Source: Undaria pinnatifida (lineage: Eukaryota > Sar > Phaeophyceae > Laminariales > Alariaceae). From it: a stretch of 64,000 nucleotides of DNA. The DNA lies in contig JABAKD010000008.1 in the NCBI GenBank assembly GCA_012845835.1, forward strand, positions 12,092,980 to 12,156,979, given 5' to 3'. Under the pieces are notes generated by a model. The model did not search any database. It was not told the origin of the DNA and saw nothing but the letters and a program-made list of their open reading frames with translations. Below, one piece after another: positions 40,497-52,063 of this stretch. Both the position numbers and the translations under genes were made by a program. Each line of letters starts with the position of its first letter. The first letter of the stretch is position 1.

Positions 40497-43400
40497 GAAG
40501 CGGTAGTAAAAATCAAGTGCGCTGCTCGATAACCTGTTCCTGACCGTCGGTATACTGAACAATCTTCGGGCCGCGTCTTCTCTGTGTCAGGTGTGTGAGG
40601 AATTTCTTTGTCATTTTTCAAGCAAGCGGTTGCGTTGGCATATACTACCTGGCTTGATGTAAAGGAAAGGAACACCACTGAGCGATCATCTACTACATGT
40701 TAGGGCATGTTTTCATGAACACCACTAACAAGAGCACCAGACATGGACGCGACATCTACAGGACTACAACACCTTCGACGACAGTGGGGAGAAAACAGGA
40801 CGTATAAGTGTACACTATATATAGTCTATATTAATGTGGAAAGTAAGTACAGACAGGGATGTTAACACTGCGGTGAAACCGCACGACCAACCTATTACGC
40901 AGGGTATTTCGTGCCTCCATCCGCTTACATGATTGCCTGACAACCCCTACTATTCCAAACGCAGTGGAATGTGCCTAACGAAGTAAAGTCACCCTCGCGT
41001 TCAATAGTGGTGACATCGCATGTCCACGTGAGACAACCTTTACGAAACGCAGTAGCATATGCCTGACGAAGTGAAGTCACCCTCGCCTTCAATAGTAGTG
41101 ACATCGCATATATATGACGATTGCATGCCCACCTCAACTGCTGTATTTGTAAGATGTATCTCTGTCTTAGAATTGGCGACCTCAGAGCCCCACAGCGGCA
41201 CGGTAAAAATCATGGACGTGAAATCGCACATTTGAGACAATAATAAGTTGAAAAGGAAGCACAAACAGACGTGATACACTGCCGACCCATCGCATACCCT
41301 CCTGAGACGACCTCTACGAAACACAGTACCATTTACCTCACGAAGTAAAATCACCCTCGCGATCAATAGTGATGACATCGCATTATATGACATCACATAC
41401 CCACCTCGCCTGATGTATTTGTAGGACGTATCTCTGACTTAAAATTGACGACCGCAGAGCCCCACATCGACAAGGTAAAATCATAGGCGTGAAATCGTAC
41501 ATTTATTTGAGACAAAAATAATTTGGAAAAGGAAGCACAAGCAGATGTGTTAAAATTGCGGTAAACAACCTTACCAACCCATTACGTAGGGTATTTCGTA
41601 CATACCGTGTGCATGATCGCCTCCCCACCTATGCCAAGCGAAGTATTACTAACGAGGTAACGTGATTGAGCGCGTGTATACCAAGTATGACTAATGAGGT
41701 AACGTAATTGAGCACATGTATACCAAGCGTCGATTCGCATCCCTCCCTCTAATGCTCAATGACGGAGGCAGCACATGGCCACATACATCACCTCGCATGC
41801 TGTATTTGGCAATACGTATCTCGTGCGTATAATTAGCGATGTCGATAATAATGGTGACTGTATGATGATGGTGACAAACACAGTGCATGACCACATCACC
41901 TCGCCTGTTGCATTTGACAATACGTATCTCTTTCTTATAATTAGCGATGTCAGAAAATAATGGTACCTACAAATATTCTATAAAATATTCTAGCTTTCGA
42001 TCGCTGTATCATGCAACAACAAACTGTGAAGATTTAACACGTTATTTACTACACTTAAACACTGGGTTGCATGCTGCATCTAACATCAAACCTTCTAGAA
42101 TAGTAAACATTACAAGCCAGATGATATAAAGGGATGTCTTATTGCTTCAATCGTCAGGTTTGTCCCCTTCGAGAATTTATAGTTTCCGCGCACATATTGA
42201 AATGTCCCGCCCCCCGCCCCCCCCCCCCCCCCCCCCCTCCCCTCCCCCTCCACTGACCTCTTTTTCATAACAAACCCCAACCCTTTCCCCCCCCCGCCCC
42301 TCCGTCCCCCGATCCCCCCCCCCCCCTTCCGCCTAGTCTGTCCAAACGCCCCACTCACAATCAAAATCGGCCTGAGTAATAAACCACCTATACGCAGTTG
42401 ATACCACGTCATTATCTTTCTGACCATCCATGACGAAAGTTTCAATTATTCCCCCCCCCCCCCCCCCCCCCTCCAACGCCCCCTCTTTTCCGACCACCTA
42501 CACGATCGCCTAGACCTAGCACCACGCGTATAACAAGCTGCTACATATCTTTGATCTCACAGCCGAAGTGTATTTGAATATTATTTGTGACCTAAACCTC
42601 CTAAAAATCCCCCCCCCCCCCTCTTGCTCTCCCTTACTCAAACGCCCCACCAAATATCAAAATCCGCCACATTAATAAACACTTCACGCACAGGATATCA
42701 CCTCATTATCTTTCGAGAGCCATCCATGCCGCTGTGTTCCCCCCCCCCCCCCCCCCCCCTCTAACGCCCCCTCTTTCCCGACCACCTGCACGATCGCCTA
42801 GACCTAGCACCACGCGTATGACAAGCTGATACATATCTTTGATCTCACAGCCGAAGTGTATTTGAATATTATTTGTGACCTAAACCTCCTAAAAAATCAT
42901 CCCCCCCCCCCCCCTCTTGCTCTCCCTTACTCAAACGCCCCACCAAATATCGAAATCCGCCACATTAATAAACACTTCACGCACAGGATATCACCTCATT
43001 ATCTTTCGAGAGCCATCCATGCCGCTGTTTCCCCCCCCCCCCCCCGCCTCGAACGCCCCCTTCTTCCCCATCACCCGCACCTTCGCCTAGACCTAGCACC
43101 ACACGTATAACAAACCCCTCACCTAAAGCCCTTCCCCCCCCCCACCCCCCCCCACCCCCCACCCCCGCCCCAACCCCCCACCCTCCCCCCCCAACCCATC
43201 CCAACCCCACCCCCTCGAACACTCCACCCTCTCTTTACTCACTGATTGTACGACTTACCCCAGGATATACACGATAAACTGATGTATTATTTCCAAAAAT
43301 GTCACATTTATCCCCTCGAAATAATGTATAGTTTCCAGGCACATATCGAGCTGCCCCCCCCCCCCCCCCCCGCCCCAACCCCCCCCCCCCCCTCCCCCCC

Positions 43401-43811
43401 CCCCGCCCCCAATAATATACTGGTGCCAAAACCGTCAGATTTATCCCCTCGAAAGGATTTATAGCTTACATGCACAAATTGCCCCTTCCCCCCCCCCCCC
43501 CCCCCCCCCCGCCCCCCTCCAAACCCGCTCGCTTTTGATCAAAACCAGGCCCCCCTTTCCCTTCACAGCTGTCAGATTTTGTCCCCCTCAGAAACGGGTT
43601 TTATAGTTTCCGCGCACAGACTGACTAAAATCATCCTGTTGACCCTGATAGCTACACTGTAGCTGTAAGGGGAGTCGCCGACCTATATCCTTAATGAGGA
43701 CACACAACTCGTAATGCGCGCGATCGGAGTATCACACACAGCTTGCAAAGATGAGTTTCGACGAAATCTTCGATCTCACAGCTGGAGTGTATTTTAATTT
43801 TTATAATATAT
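40497..43811 (+). repeat. 3.3 kb direct duplication, copy 1
   Basis: Begins GAAGCGGTAGTAAAAATCAA and ends ATTTTAATTTTTATAATAT. Nearly identical to 46236-49561. Visible differences are single bases (for example C at 40772 against T at 46511) and C-run lengths. The first 1.6 kb is unique-looking and contains internal partial duplications (GAAGTAAAGTCACCCTCGCG, AATAGTGATGACATCGCAT). The last 1.7 kb is the C-tract array. No frame has a recognisable domain. The right boundary coincides with the C-tract family terminus, which suggests the whole 3.3 kb unit moved or was copied as an element. Confidence 0.95.
42140..43811 (+). repeat. C-tract family, tandem array (in duplication copy 1)
   Basis: Reiterated modules. 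A module around GTCAGATTTATCCCCTCGA, TTTATAGTTTCCGCGCACA, and then a run of C appears at about 42152, 43295, 43425 and 43565. A second unit of about 297 bp (GTGTATTTGAATATTATTTG, C run, ACGCCCCACCAAATATC, GAGAGCCATCCATGCCGCTG, C run, CGCCTAGACCTAGCACCACG) is tandemly repeated at about 42256-43100. The 3' module runs from GTTGACCCTGATAGCTACAC through GGGGAGTCGCCGACCTATAT to GATCTCACAGCTGGAGTGT. Non-coding; P-rich frames here are artefacts of C runs. Confidence 0.9.
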
Positions 43812-44040
43812 CAAGCGCTCAGAGACGGCCCCACGTGGTAGCCTGAGTGACCCGAGAAATTTGGGTGGTTGACGGCAACTTACGCGAGTAGGCTTGTCTG
43901 AACACGTCGGCTCTCAGGAGATTTCGACCCACCCGGGTATGCTTTATTATGCCCCCCTTGAAATTTGTTCGAGTCCCTTACGGACACTATCGCGACGTAT
44001 GAAGAGTGGTTTTATATATTATACAAATTGAAATTCTACA
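43812..44040. other. Short unassigned spacer
   Basis: Unique-looking sequence right of duplication copy 1. No feature recognised. Confidence 0.4.
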
Positions 44041-45240
44041 AAAGCTGACAAAGTCTTGAAATTGTGAGACGACCCCCCCCGCCCCCCCCTCCCCCGCCAC
44101 CCGCTTTTTTCTTCATATATACCCCTCGTTTTCTTTGTGGTTTTGCCCCTATCACCGATGAAATAGAAAAGTACCACATGCCTCCATACACATAAGAAGT
44201 ATAGTATAACACTGTGGCCGTGTATACCTCCGCCACAACCTCCCCCCAACCCCCCCCCCCCCCCCGGTAGATATACCAGAGACAACGCACCGGATCCCCC
44301 CCCCCCCCCCCTCGCGCTCCTTCTTCCCTCCATGTCTAGCCGATTAAACATAATTATACATGAAATTGGAAGCCCCCCCCCCCCCCCCCTTGCTGCCTGA
44401 TCGATTATAACATGATTTGCCACAGGTTTACACATATGAAAAGTATGTTACACTGCGATCTTGTATACCCTCGAGATAACTGTTGGAACCCGCAACCCGC
44501 CCCCGCCTCCCTTCCCCCCCCCCCCCCCCCCCACACACACACACCCCAACCCCCACTAACGATGAAACAGAAACTATGAAACAAGAAAAGTATGCCATTA
44601 CACTGCGAACTTGTTGAACCCCACGCTAATTTAATTAACCCCCCCCCCCGCCCCCCCTCCCTAACCCTCATCAACTTACGGTTAAATAGAAATACACTCA
44701 AGAAAAGTATGCCCCCCCCCCCCCCCCCCCCTTCTCAACTTACAGGCTTACCCTCCCCCGCTGCATCACGCCTGAATGCATCTCGCACTTTCCTTCAAAC
44801 GACCCACATCGAAATCCGCCAGAGGATTGAACACTTCCACGTGCTGGAGATCCCGCTGCTGCAATTCACCCCCTTCCCCCGGCCCCCGCCCTCCCCCCCC
44901 CCCACCCTTCCCTCACCAGATAATGGACTTACAGACTTCATTTGATAAACTGATGCATTACCTTCCACGAATTTCATAGTTTCCGTCCACAGACTGACTA
45001 ACATCACCCTGTTGACCCGGATAGCTACACTGTAGTTGCAAGTGGAGTCGCCGAAACATCGCCAAACCTCCCACAACTCATCACATGTCACCCACCCACA
45101 TAGCGGGATACTCAATAAGCAGACTACCTACACGTACCAACGCTTTCCTGTGAAATCCCCCCCTCCCCCCCCCCCCCCCTCCCTTTCCCCCCCCCCCCTC
45201 CCTTCCCCCCCCCCCCCCCCCCCCCTTTCCCCCCCCCCGC

Positions 45241-45283
<43 letters not shown>

Positions 45284-45285
45284 CT
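44041..45285. repeat. C-run-rich low-complexity region with C-tract-like modules and a T-run
   Basis: At least ten C runs are separated by short loosely related segments; AAAAGTATG + CACTGCGA-type words recur at about 44440, 44590 and 44705. From 44800 to 45060 family modules reappear (ATCGAAATCCGCCAGA, GATAAACTGATGCATTACC, ACATCACCCTGTTGACCC, GGAGTCGCCG). The block ends in alternating C/T runs and a T run of more than 30 (45249-45283). Confidence 0.8.
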
Positions 45286-45546
45286 TAAACCTTACCTCAC
45301 TCCGTATTTCGATTCAACCCACACTGCGTAGCGAAATCAATAATACACACATAGCCGAACTATGAAGAGTAACGGTATCATAAGTGCATTATGATACCGC
45401 TACAACCCATAGTTGTCAAGGCTGGTTACTGCATGTCTATCTTCAGGGATAAATATGCATTTAACCATACTTGACAAAAGCCGCGAGGGGGAACGTTGAA
45501 ATTCCCAAACGTCCCTCGCAACTTCGTTTTAGGCCCCCCGAATCTA

Positions 45547-45910
45547 TGTTCGAAAACACGATTCTGATACAATACGATAATGAGCTCTAGAGTAAAAAAA
45601 CCACGTGGTTGCAAAACAAACAAGACAAAATAATATGTATTCGAAAACAACACCCTGATACAATACGATAACGAAACCTAGAACATCAACCAAAACGTAC
45701 ACGTGTAGCAAAACCTACGTGGTTACAAAATAACATGTATTCGAAAATACCGCTCCGAAACAACACGATAACAAAGTCTAGAACATAAACCAAAACATAT
45801 ACGTGTAACATCACAAACGCGGAAAGCACCACTTTGAAACAATACGATAACCGAGTCTAGAATATCAACCAAAACATACGTGAAACAAAAACCACGCGGA
45901 CATACGACAC
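45547..45910. repeat. Tandem repeat, ~90-100 bp period, about four units
   Basis: Units begin near 45547, 45636, 45737 and 45827 and share ATGTATTCGAAAACA, CTGATACAATACGATAACGA, TCTAGAACATCAACCAAAAC, ATACGTGTA and CACGTGGTTGCAAAACA. Units are diverged. Confidence 0.85.
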
Positions 45911-46235
45911 ACTAGAACCATATATACGTCCGCATACGAACACCAGTCAAAAGGTGGAACCCATATACCATGGGTTCCAAATTGAGGTCCCTACGAGTCT
46001 GAAACATCACATAGTCCACATAAAGTCTTCACACAAACCTAAAAATGCGTTACAACTGCTCGTTGCCAAATGGCAGGTTCATCAAGAACGCAAGAACAAA
46101 CAGAACGAGAGGCAGGGTAATCGAAGCAGCGCAAATCATTATAGCATTCGCCCATCACATCACCTCCTTTGAAATTGGTTTTGGGCATCAGCGAACTGGG
46201 TCCAACGCATGCCCGTAGTGTCTTAGGTGGAGTGA
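45911..46235. other. Unassigned spacer before duplication copy 2
   Basis: A 72-codon plus frame (45954-46172) carries no recognisable motif. Nothing else was seen. Confidence 0.4.
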
Positions 46236-49200
46236 GAAGCGGTAGTAAAAATCAAGTGCGCTGCTCGATAACCTGTTCCTGACCGTCGGTATACTGAACA
46301 ATCTTCGGGCCGCGTCTTCTCTGTGTCAGGTGTGTGAGGAATTTCTTTGTCATTTTTCAAGCAAGCGGTTGCGTTGGCATATACTACCTGGCTTGATGTA
46401 AAGGAAAGGAACACCACTGAGCGATCATCTACTACATGTTAGGGCATGTTTTCATGAACACCACTAACAAGAGCACCAGACATGGACGCGACATCTACAG
46501 GACTACAACATCTTCGACGACAGTGGGGAGAAAACAGGACGTATAAGTGTACACTATATATAGTCTATATTAATGTGGAAAGTAAGTACAGACAGGGATG
46601 TTAACACTGCGGTGAAACCGCACGACCAACCTATTACGCAGGGTATTTCGTGCCTCCATCCGCTTACATGATTGCCTGACAACCCCTACTATTCCAAACG
46701 CAGTGGAATGTGCCTAACGAAGTAAAGTCACCCTCGCGTTCAATAGTGGTGACATCGCATGTCCACGTGAGACAACCTTTACGAAACGCAGTAGCATATG
46801 CCTGACGAAGTGAAGTCACCCTCGCCTTCAATAGTAGTGACATCGCATATATATGACGATTGCATGCCCACCTCAACTGCTGTATTTGTAAGATGTATCT
46901 CTGTCTTAGAATTGGCGACCTCAGAGCCCCACAGCGGCACGGTAAAAATCATGGACGTGAAATCGCACATTTGAGACAATAATAAGTTGAAAAGGAAGCA
47001 CAAACAGACGTGATACACTGCCGACCCATCGCATACCCTCCTGAGACGACCTCTACGAAACACAGTACCATTTACCTCACGAAGTAAAATCACCCTCGCG
47101 ATCAATAGTGATGACATCGCATTATATGACATCACATACCCACCTCGCCTGATGTATTTGTAGGACGTATCTCTGACTTAAAATTGACGACCGCAGAGCC
47201 CCACATCGACAAGGTAAAATCATAGGCGTGAAATCGTACATTTATTTGAGACAAAAATAATTTGGAAAAGGAAGCACAAGCAGATGTGTTAAAATTGCGG
47301 TAAACAACCTTACCAACCCATTACGTAGGGTATTTCGTACATACCGTGTGCATGATCGCCTCCCCACCTATGCCAAGCGAAGTATTACTAACGAGGTAAC
47401 GTGATTGAGCGCGTGTATACCAAGTATGACTAATGAGGTAACGTAATTGAGCACATGTATACCAAGCGTCGATTCGCATCCCTCCCTCTAATGCTCAATG
47501 ACGGAGGCAGCACATGGCCACATACATCACCTCGCATGCTGTATTTGGCAATACGTATCTCGTGCGTATAATTAGCGATGTCGATAATAATGGTGACTGT
47601 ATGATGATGGTGACAAACACAGTGCATGACCACATCACCTCGCCTGTTGCATTTGACAATACGTATCTCTTTCTTATAATTAGCGATGTCAGAAAATAAT
47701 GGTACCTACAAATATTCTATAAAATATTCTAGCTTTCGATCGCTGTATCATGCAACAACAAACTGTGAAGATTTAACACGTTATTTACTACACTTAAACA
47801 CTGGGTTGCATGCTGCATCTAACATCAAACCTTCTAGAATAGTAAACATTACAAGCCAGATGATATAAAGGGATGTCTTATTGCTTCAATCGTCAGGTTT
47901 GTCCCCTTCGAGAATTTATAGTTTCCGCGCACATATTGAAATGTCCCGCCCCCCGCCCCCCCCCCCCCCCCCCCCCCCCTCCCCTCCCCCTCCACTGACC
48001 TCTTTTTCATAACAAACCCCAACCCTTTCCCCCCCCCGCCCCTCCGTCCCCCGATCCCCCCCCCCCCCTTCCGCCTAGTCTGTCCAAACGCCCCACTCAC
48101 AATCAAAATCGGCCTGAGTAATAAACCACCTATACGCAGTTGATACCACGTCATTATCTTTCTGACCATCCATGACGAAAGTTTCAATTATTCCCCCCCC
48201 CCCCCCCCCCCCCTCCAACGCCCCCTCTTTTCCGACCACCTACACGATCGCCTAGACCTAGCACCACGCGTATAACAAGCTGCTACATATCTTTGATCTC
48301 ACAGCCGAAGTGTATTTGAATATTATTTGTGACCTAAATCTCCTAAAACCCCCCCCCCCCCCTCTTGCTCTCCCTTACTCAAACGCCCCACCAAATATCA
48401 AAATCCGCCACATTAATAAACACTTCACGCACAGGATATCACCTCATTATCTTTCGAGAGCCATCCATGCCGCTGTGTTCCCCTCCCCCCCCCCCCCCCC
48501 CCTCTAACGCCCCCTCTTTCCCGACCACCTGCACGATCGCCTAGACCTAGCACCACGCGTATGACAAGCTGATACATATCTTTGATCTCACAGCCGAAGT
48601 GTATTTGAATATTATTTGTGACCTAAACCTCCTAAAAAATCATCCCCCCCCCCCCCCTCTTGCTCTCCCTTACTCAAACGCCCCACCAAATATCGAAATC
48701 CGCCACATTAATAAACACTTCACGCACAGGATATCACCTCATTATCTTTCGAGAGCCATCCATGCCGCTGTTTCCCCCCCCCCCCCCCCGCCTCGAACGC
48801 CCCCTTCTTCCCCATCACCCGCACCTTCGCCTAGACCTAGCACCACACGTATAACAAACCCCTCACCTAAAGCCCTTCCCCCCCCCCACCCCCCCCCCAC
48901 CCCCCACCCCCGCCCCAACCCCCCACCCTCCCCCCCCAACCCATCCCAACCCCACCCCCTCGAACACTCCACCCTCTCTTTACTCACTGATTGTACGACT
49001 TACCCCAGGATATACACGATAAACTGATGTATTATTTCCAAAAATGTCACATTTATCCCCTCGAAATAATGTATAGTTTCCAGGCACATATCGAGCTGCC
49101 CCCCCCCCCCCCCCCCCGCCCCAACCCCCCCCCCCCCCCCTCCCCCCCCCCCCCGCCCCCAATAATATACTGGTGCCAAAACCGTCAGATTTATCCCCTC

Positions 49201-49561
49201 GAAAGGATTTATAGCTTACATGCACAAATTGCCCCTTCCCCCCCCCCCCCCCCCCCCCCCGCCCCCCTCCAAACCCGCTCGCTTTTGATCAAAACCAGGC
49301 CCCCCTTTCCCTTCACAGCTGTCAGATTTTGTCCCCCTCAGAAACGGGTTTTATAGTTTCCGCGCACAGACTGACTAAAATCATCCTGTTGACCCTGATA
49401 GCTACACTGTAGCTGTAAGGGGAGTCGCCGACCTATATCCTTAATGAGGACACACAACCCGTAATGCGCGCGATCGGAGTATCACACACAGCTTGCAAAG
49501 ATGAGTTTCGACGAAATCTTCGATCTCACAGCTGGAGTGTATTTTAATTTTTATAATATAT
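46236..49561 (+). repeat. 3.3 kb direct duplication, copy 2
   Basis: Second copy of 40497-43811, 5739 bp downstream in the same orientation and about 11 bp longer, mainly through C-run length. Flanks differ completely at both ends (GGTGGAGTGA on the left; GTACGTGCCGAATCC on the right), so the boundaries are those of the repeat itself. Confidence 0.95.
47880..49561 (+). repeat. C-tract family, tandem array (in duplication copy 2)
   Basis: Same structure as 42140-43811. C runs differ by one to several bases between the two copies at several positions, while the intervening unique modules are almost unchanged. Confidence 0.9.
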
Positions 49562-50049
49562 GTACGTGCCGAATCCTGGATTGCACGATAGCCTTCCTAG
49601 GCACTATTGATTCCGAATCTCACGATTCCGATTCCGAACCACACAACAACAAATGAAATAACGGAAATCAGACCTTAACTTATCAGCAGAGATATAAATT
49701 ATCAGCAGAGACAGACGGTTGGTCTACATCTCATGCAGATAGCGGATAACTAGTGGAACAATATAACTCTAGCCCACCCTGAATAGCCGTATATGCAAAT
49801 CACACGACGATATGGAAATTACTGACTAAGACATAGAATAGGGAAATCGGGAAGTGGATCGAAGATACTGCTATTCAGAATGACGACATCAAATGAAGCT
49901 ATAAACCAACCCACACCTCGTGATTGGTGATTGATGATTGATGATTGATGATTGAGGCTAACATGCCTCTAGTGGGGGTTAATCTATGGGCGCGCTGTCA
50001 CTCAAGCGCTGGGCAGAGAGTACTGGTGCGAGGAAACGCAGAGAACAAA
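49562..50049. other. Unassigned spacer with a TGATTGA microsatellite
   Basis: Contains two copies of TATCAGCAGAGA (49681, 49699) and a GATTGATGATTGATGATTGA run at 49924-49955. No gene recognised. Confidence 0.45.
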
Positions 50050-50400
50050 GGAAGGGGCTCCAGAAAAGGTAGCGCCCGAACTGGGGAAGAGAAAAACGTG
50101 CACTGCAGGATACCAGCCAGCGACTGAATCTCTGTGCTTGGGACGCAATGGGTGTGAGTAATGGAGCACCAGAAAGGTAACATACGAACAAAAAACACAC
50201 ATGTGCACTGCAATATACCAGCCATCGACTGAATCGTTGTGCTTGGGACGCATGGGCGTGGGTAACGGGGCACCAGAAAATGCAACACCAGAACCGAAAA
50301 CAGACACGTGCACTGCAGGATACCAGGCAGCGACTGAATCTCTGTGCTTGGGACGCATGTGCCCGGGTAAAAGGGACACCAGAAAGGGGGTAACCGAAGC
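50050..50400. repeat. Tandem repeat, 105 bp period, about 3.3 units
   Basis: The word GTGCACTGCA starts at 50098, 50203 and 50308. Each unit reads GATACCAGCCAGCGACTGAA, TCTCTGTGCTTGGGACGC, GGGTAA and GGCACCAGAAA. The period is 35 codons, so a minus-strand frame stays open through all units (49979-50428) with a SQAQRFSRWLVSCSARV peptide reiterated. Treated as non-coding. Confidence 0.9.
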
Positions 50401-50653
50401 GAGAGAACACGTAAGCCAAAAATATCAAGGGTAGTGAAAGGCCATCCCGAATAAGGGAAACGACAAAGTTACAGCAACCCTAAGGGCTCCATAACTGAAA
50501 CAACGAAGTTATACTCGTAGTGCACCCTGAAGGTGTCATACCTCATTAGGAAGACAAAGACACAAAGCAAAACATAAAACACTGAGCTATGGTTGACGCC
50601 AGTGTATCGACATACTAAGGGGGGGTAGAGGGGGCTCCGCGGGGCCCGTCAGC
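50401..50653. other. Unassigned spacer
   Basis: No coding frame with a motif and no clear repeat. It joins the 105 bp array to the Gypsy-tail relic. Confidence 0.4.
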
Positions 50654-50830
50654 ATTGCGTAGGATACCGCGTGCCATTCCTTCGGCCTGATGACGCTGAA
50701 GGCACCAGGACCCGTGGACAGCGCTCCGTGAAGTGGTGTAAGATGATGGCAGTGAGGCCGATCTTGATCGGTCCCGGGTCATCGAGGAAGCGGACGATAT
50801 AAGAGTTGGCGGAAGAATTGCCTTATTCAG
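50654..50830 (-). pseudogene. Relic of a Gypsy-type pol C-terminal tail
   Basis: On the minus strand one frame reads SYIVRFLDDPGPIKIGL, then HHFTERCPRVLVPSASSG, and ends at a TGA. The first part matches the tail at 36469-36510 of the Gypsy-type element (FVRFLDDPGPIKLPLP). A TAA lies just upstream. It is a solitary fragment; no RT or integrase lies beside it. Confidence 0.75.
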
Positions 50831-50929
50831 ACCGCCTCATATAGGCCCCACAGCTGTACGATACATGATATATTATTCCGTATTAGTACGAGTTTTGAGA
50901 AGAGAAATACAAAATGCACGACGGCCTTA

Positions 50930-52052
50930 GACCATTTCTTACACAGTCGGATTCCGCCAGTCGAAAACGTAACGGCCGTTTTTGACTGGATTATTTTTCG
51001 ACTGATTCTTCTGGTCGTTACTCTTATTGTCAGTCGAGTCGATTTTATAGTTTTTTCTCTTCCTAGAGGCGGTTGGTGTGAGGGAGTCTGCTGTAGTATG
51101 CAGTCGAAAATCGGTTGGCAGCTGTGTGCTTCGTGCGTTCTTCGCGAGCAACGCGTGCTCCGCTTGCGACGAACCTTCGTCCAAGCGGGTTGTTGGTGGC
51201 CTTGGACTTAGCCGAAAGATGCCAAAGATACGCTCGTGGCGTTGCGCTTAGCCGAGAACCGCAACAGCTACAGCAGGCGTAGCCGTTGTTGTCAAAATGG
51301 CATCAATAACGTGCGCTGCTGCCGTCGTGTGTGTGTGTGTGTTTTTTTTTTTTCGCACACTTTTTGCTTTCCAGCTTCTGGACAAGCCGTGGTCACAGGT
51401 GTCGTCCCTTCTCCCCCCCGGTTCTTGCCTTCAATTTTTATCGCGCATAGGGTTCAGCAATCCCACTGCTCGTCGTTTTTCATCGAGTGTTGCTAACTCA
51501 CGCTCTCGCGCTTTCCGCAAGTCAATTTGTGCACAAAAAAAACTCCCAACGAATATTATACGAGTATGCACTCGGCGGGGCTCGAACTCACGAAACTGAC
51601 CTATACCAGGCTCGAGGATAATAACCTGATACGCCACCGGGGCGACCGGCAATACACGCCGTTGGCCAGCGGAGCTAGGAGTGCGTCACGCTGACTGACT
51701 TGCATCGACAAGCAACAGCAGTGATGGCCAAGGCAGCGTCGGCGCTGTTGTATGATACTGCTGTGTGGTACCTGGTATGGGTGTGTGGGCGTGTGGGTGT
51801 GTGTTTTGGGGTTGGATGAGCAATGCGATAGGTTCAAAAAACAGGTGCAAACTTTTTCGACTGAGTTTTTCGACTGCTGGAAGATCCAGTCGAAAAAGTC
51901 GAGTTTGACGACTAGATCCGCCAGTCGGAATTCTCAGTCGAAAAAAGTTGAGTCGAAAAAGCCCTTTTCCGACTGTGTAAGAAAGCCCGATTTGGGCTTC
52001 AGTCGGAAACGGCCGTTTTCGACTGACAAATCCGACTGTATAAGAAATGACC
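50930..52052. mobile_element. Foldback DNA transposon, copy A (carries a SINE)
   Basis: Ends GACCATTTCTTACACAGTCG and, inverted, GGTCATTTCTTATACAGTCG. About 120-190 bp at each end are filled with CAGTCGAAAA in both orientations, able to fold on themselves. The middle contains GCCGAAAGATGCCAAAGAT and GCTACAGCAGGCGTAGCCG, homologous to copy B. No transposase seen. TTA abuts the outer left end here (50927-50929) and the outer right end of copy B (52856-52858), compatible with a 3-bp TTA duplication as in PIF/Harbinger elements. The superfamily is not proven. Confidence 0.85.
51328..51650 (-). mobile_element. tRNA-derived SINE, family B, copy 1 (inside foldback A)
   Basis: Reading the minus strand: GGTCGCCCCGGTGGCGTATC (A-box region), TCGTGAGTTCGAGCCCCGCC (B box), then a body with GCGAGAGCGTGAGTTAGCAA, GAACCGGGGGGAGAAGGGAC, CACCTGTGACCACGGCTTGT, and a tail with an A run and CACACACAC. 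It matches 58524-58838 on the plus strand. Foldback B lacks it, which proves it is an insertion. Confidence 0.92.
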
Positions 52053-52063
52053 TTTTTTTTTTG

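Noticed and set aside
42856-49356. Proline-rich or glycine-rich ORFs in the C-tract arrays
   Set aside because: They are translations of C or G runs, and open frames change whenever a run gains or loses one base.
51560-51650. A true tRNA gene
   Set aside because: The T-stem has mismatches and the acceptor ends do not pair. The same sequence with the same tail occurs at 58524, which fits a SINE head.
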